From an uncultured Acidimicrobiia bacterium (lineage in GTDB: Bacteria; Actinomycetota; Acidimicrobiia; Spongiisociales; Spongiisociaceae): a stretch of 12,856 nt of DNA. Of this stretch, positions 12,736-12,856 are shown one piece after another. A program made the translations under genes and the position numbers. The notes beneath the pieces were generated by a model that saw only the letters and a program-made list of their open reading frames with translations, had not been told where the DNA came from and made no database searches. The stretch lies in the NCBI GenBank assembly GCA_937900165.1, contig CALCCX010000338.1, forward strand, positions 1-12,856, in the 5' to 3' direction. The first letter of the stretch is position 1. Every line of letters begins with the position of its first letter.

Positions 12736-12856
12736 AAAAAAAAAAAGAGACTGGTCCTTCTTTTCTTCCACCTCATGAACAACCACCCTTACCTCACACC
12801 TGTTTCCACTCAGAACCCGCTAACAATGTACACCTTGCCATGCAACGCTTCTCTCG
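12736..12856. other. A-run and post-adapter read-through sequence (not genomic)
   Basis: Eleven A residues (12736-12746) follow the adapter end, as happens when a read runs past the library molecule. The remaining 110 bases are rich in C, T and A and poor in G, unlike the rest of the window, and contain no convincing coding frame. They are most likely low-quality base calls incorporated by the assembler. Confidence 0.88.

Noticed and set aside
12588..12782. Minus-strand frame of 64 codons across the right-hand end
   Set aside because: Most of it is the translated adapter and A-run (Phe-Lys-rich, then a known contaminant peptide pattern), so it is not a gene.

Overview
The window is a metagenome-style contig whose genomic part runs from about 42 to 12669. 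Both ends are Illumina library adapter, not biology. Protein content suggests an actinomycetote. The clues are a PolA without proofreading residues, a four-domain ribosomal protein S1, CpaB/CpaE/CpaF-type tight-adherence genes, apparently leaderless starts and moderately high GC. My best guess is class Acidimicrobiia or a relative; this is inference from protein style and not a database result.

Layout, left to right. (1) 1-41: reverse-complemented adapter. (2) 42-3520, minus strand: cpaB, cpaE and cpaF, the start of a Tad/Flp pilus operon transcribed leftwards; cpaF is cut off by the adapter, so tadB, tadC and pilin genes are missing. A four-copy 15-bp tandem repeat separates cpaE from cpaF. 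(3) 3521-3697: a non-coding leader of about 177 nt upstream of cpaB with nested inverted repeats. (4) 3698-8135, minus: polA then rpsA (ribosomal protein S1 with a long acidic N-terminal extension), with a 151-nt gap that holds a strong hairpin ahead of rpsA. (5) 8136-8518: a divergent control region, with a putative leaderless promoter for polA on the left and tRNA-Leu(CAA) on the right. (6) 8519-11646, plus: two translationally coupled lipoprotein genes, a predicted beta-propeller protein and an FG-GAP/ASPIC-UnbV protein. (7) 11654-12669, minus: trpA and the 3' end of trpB, overlapping by ATGA and convergent with the lipoprotein pair. (8) 12670-12856: adapter with index, an A-run and G-poor read-through sequence.

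Most of the window is housekeeping: DNA repair and replication (polA), translation (rpsA, tRNA-Leu) and tryptophan synthesis (trpBA). The accessory parts are the Tad pilus cluster, which directs assembly of adhesive pili, and the coupled lipoprotein pair, probably displayed on the outer face of the cell membrane. I see no CRISPR array, transposase, integrase, toxin-antitoxin or defence system. The most distinctive genuine features are the lipoprotein pair, the two structured leaders (cpaB, rpsA), the acidic S1 extension and the in-frame 15-bp repeat before cpaF.
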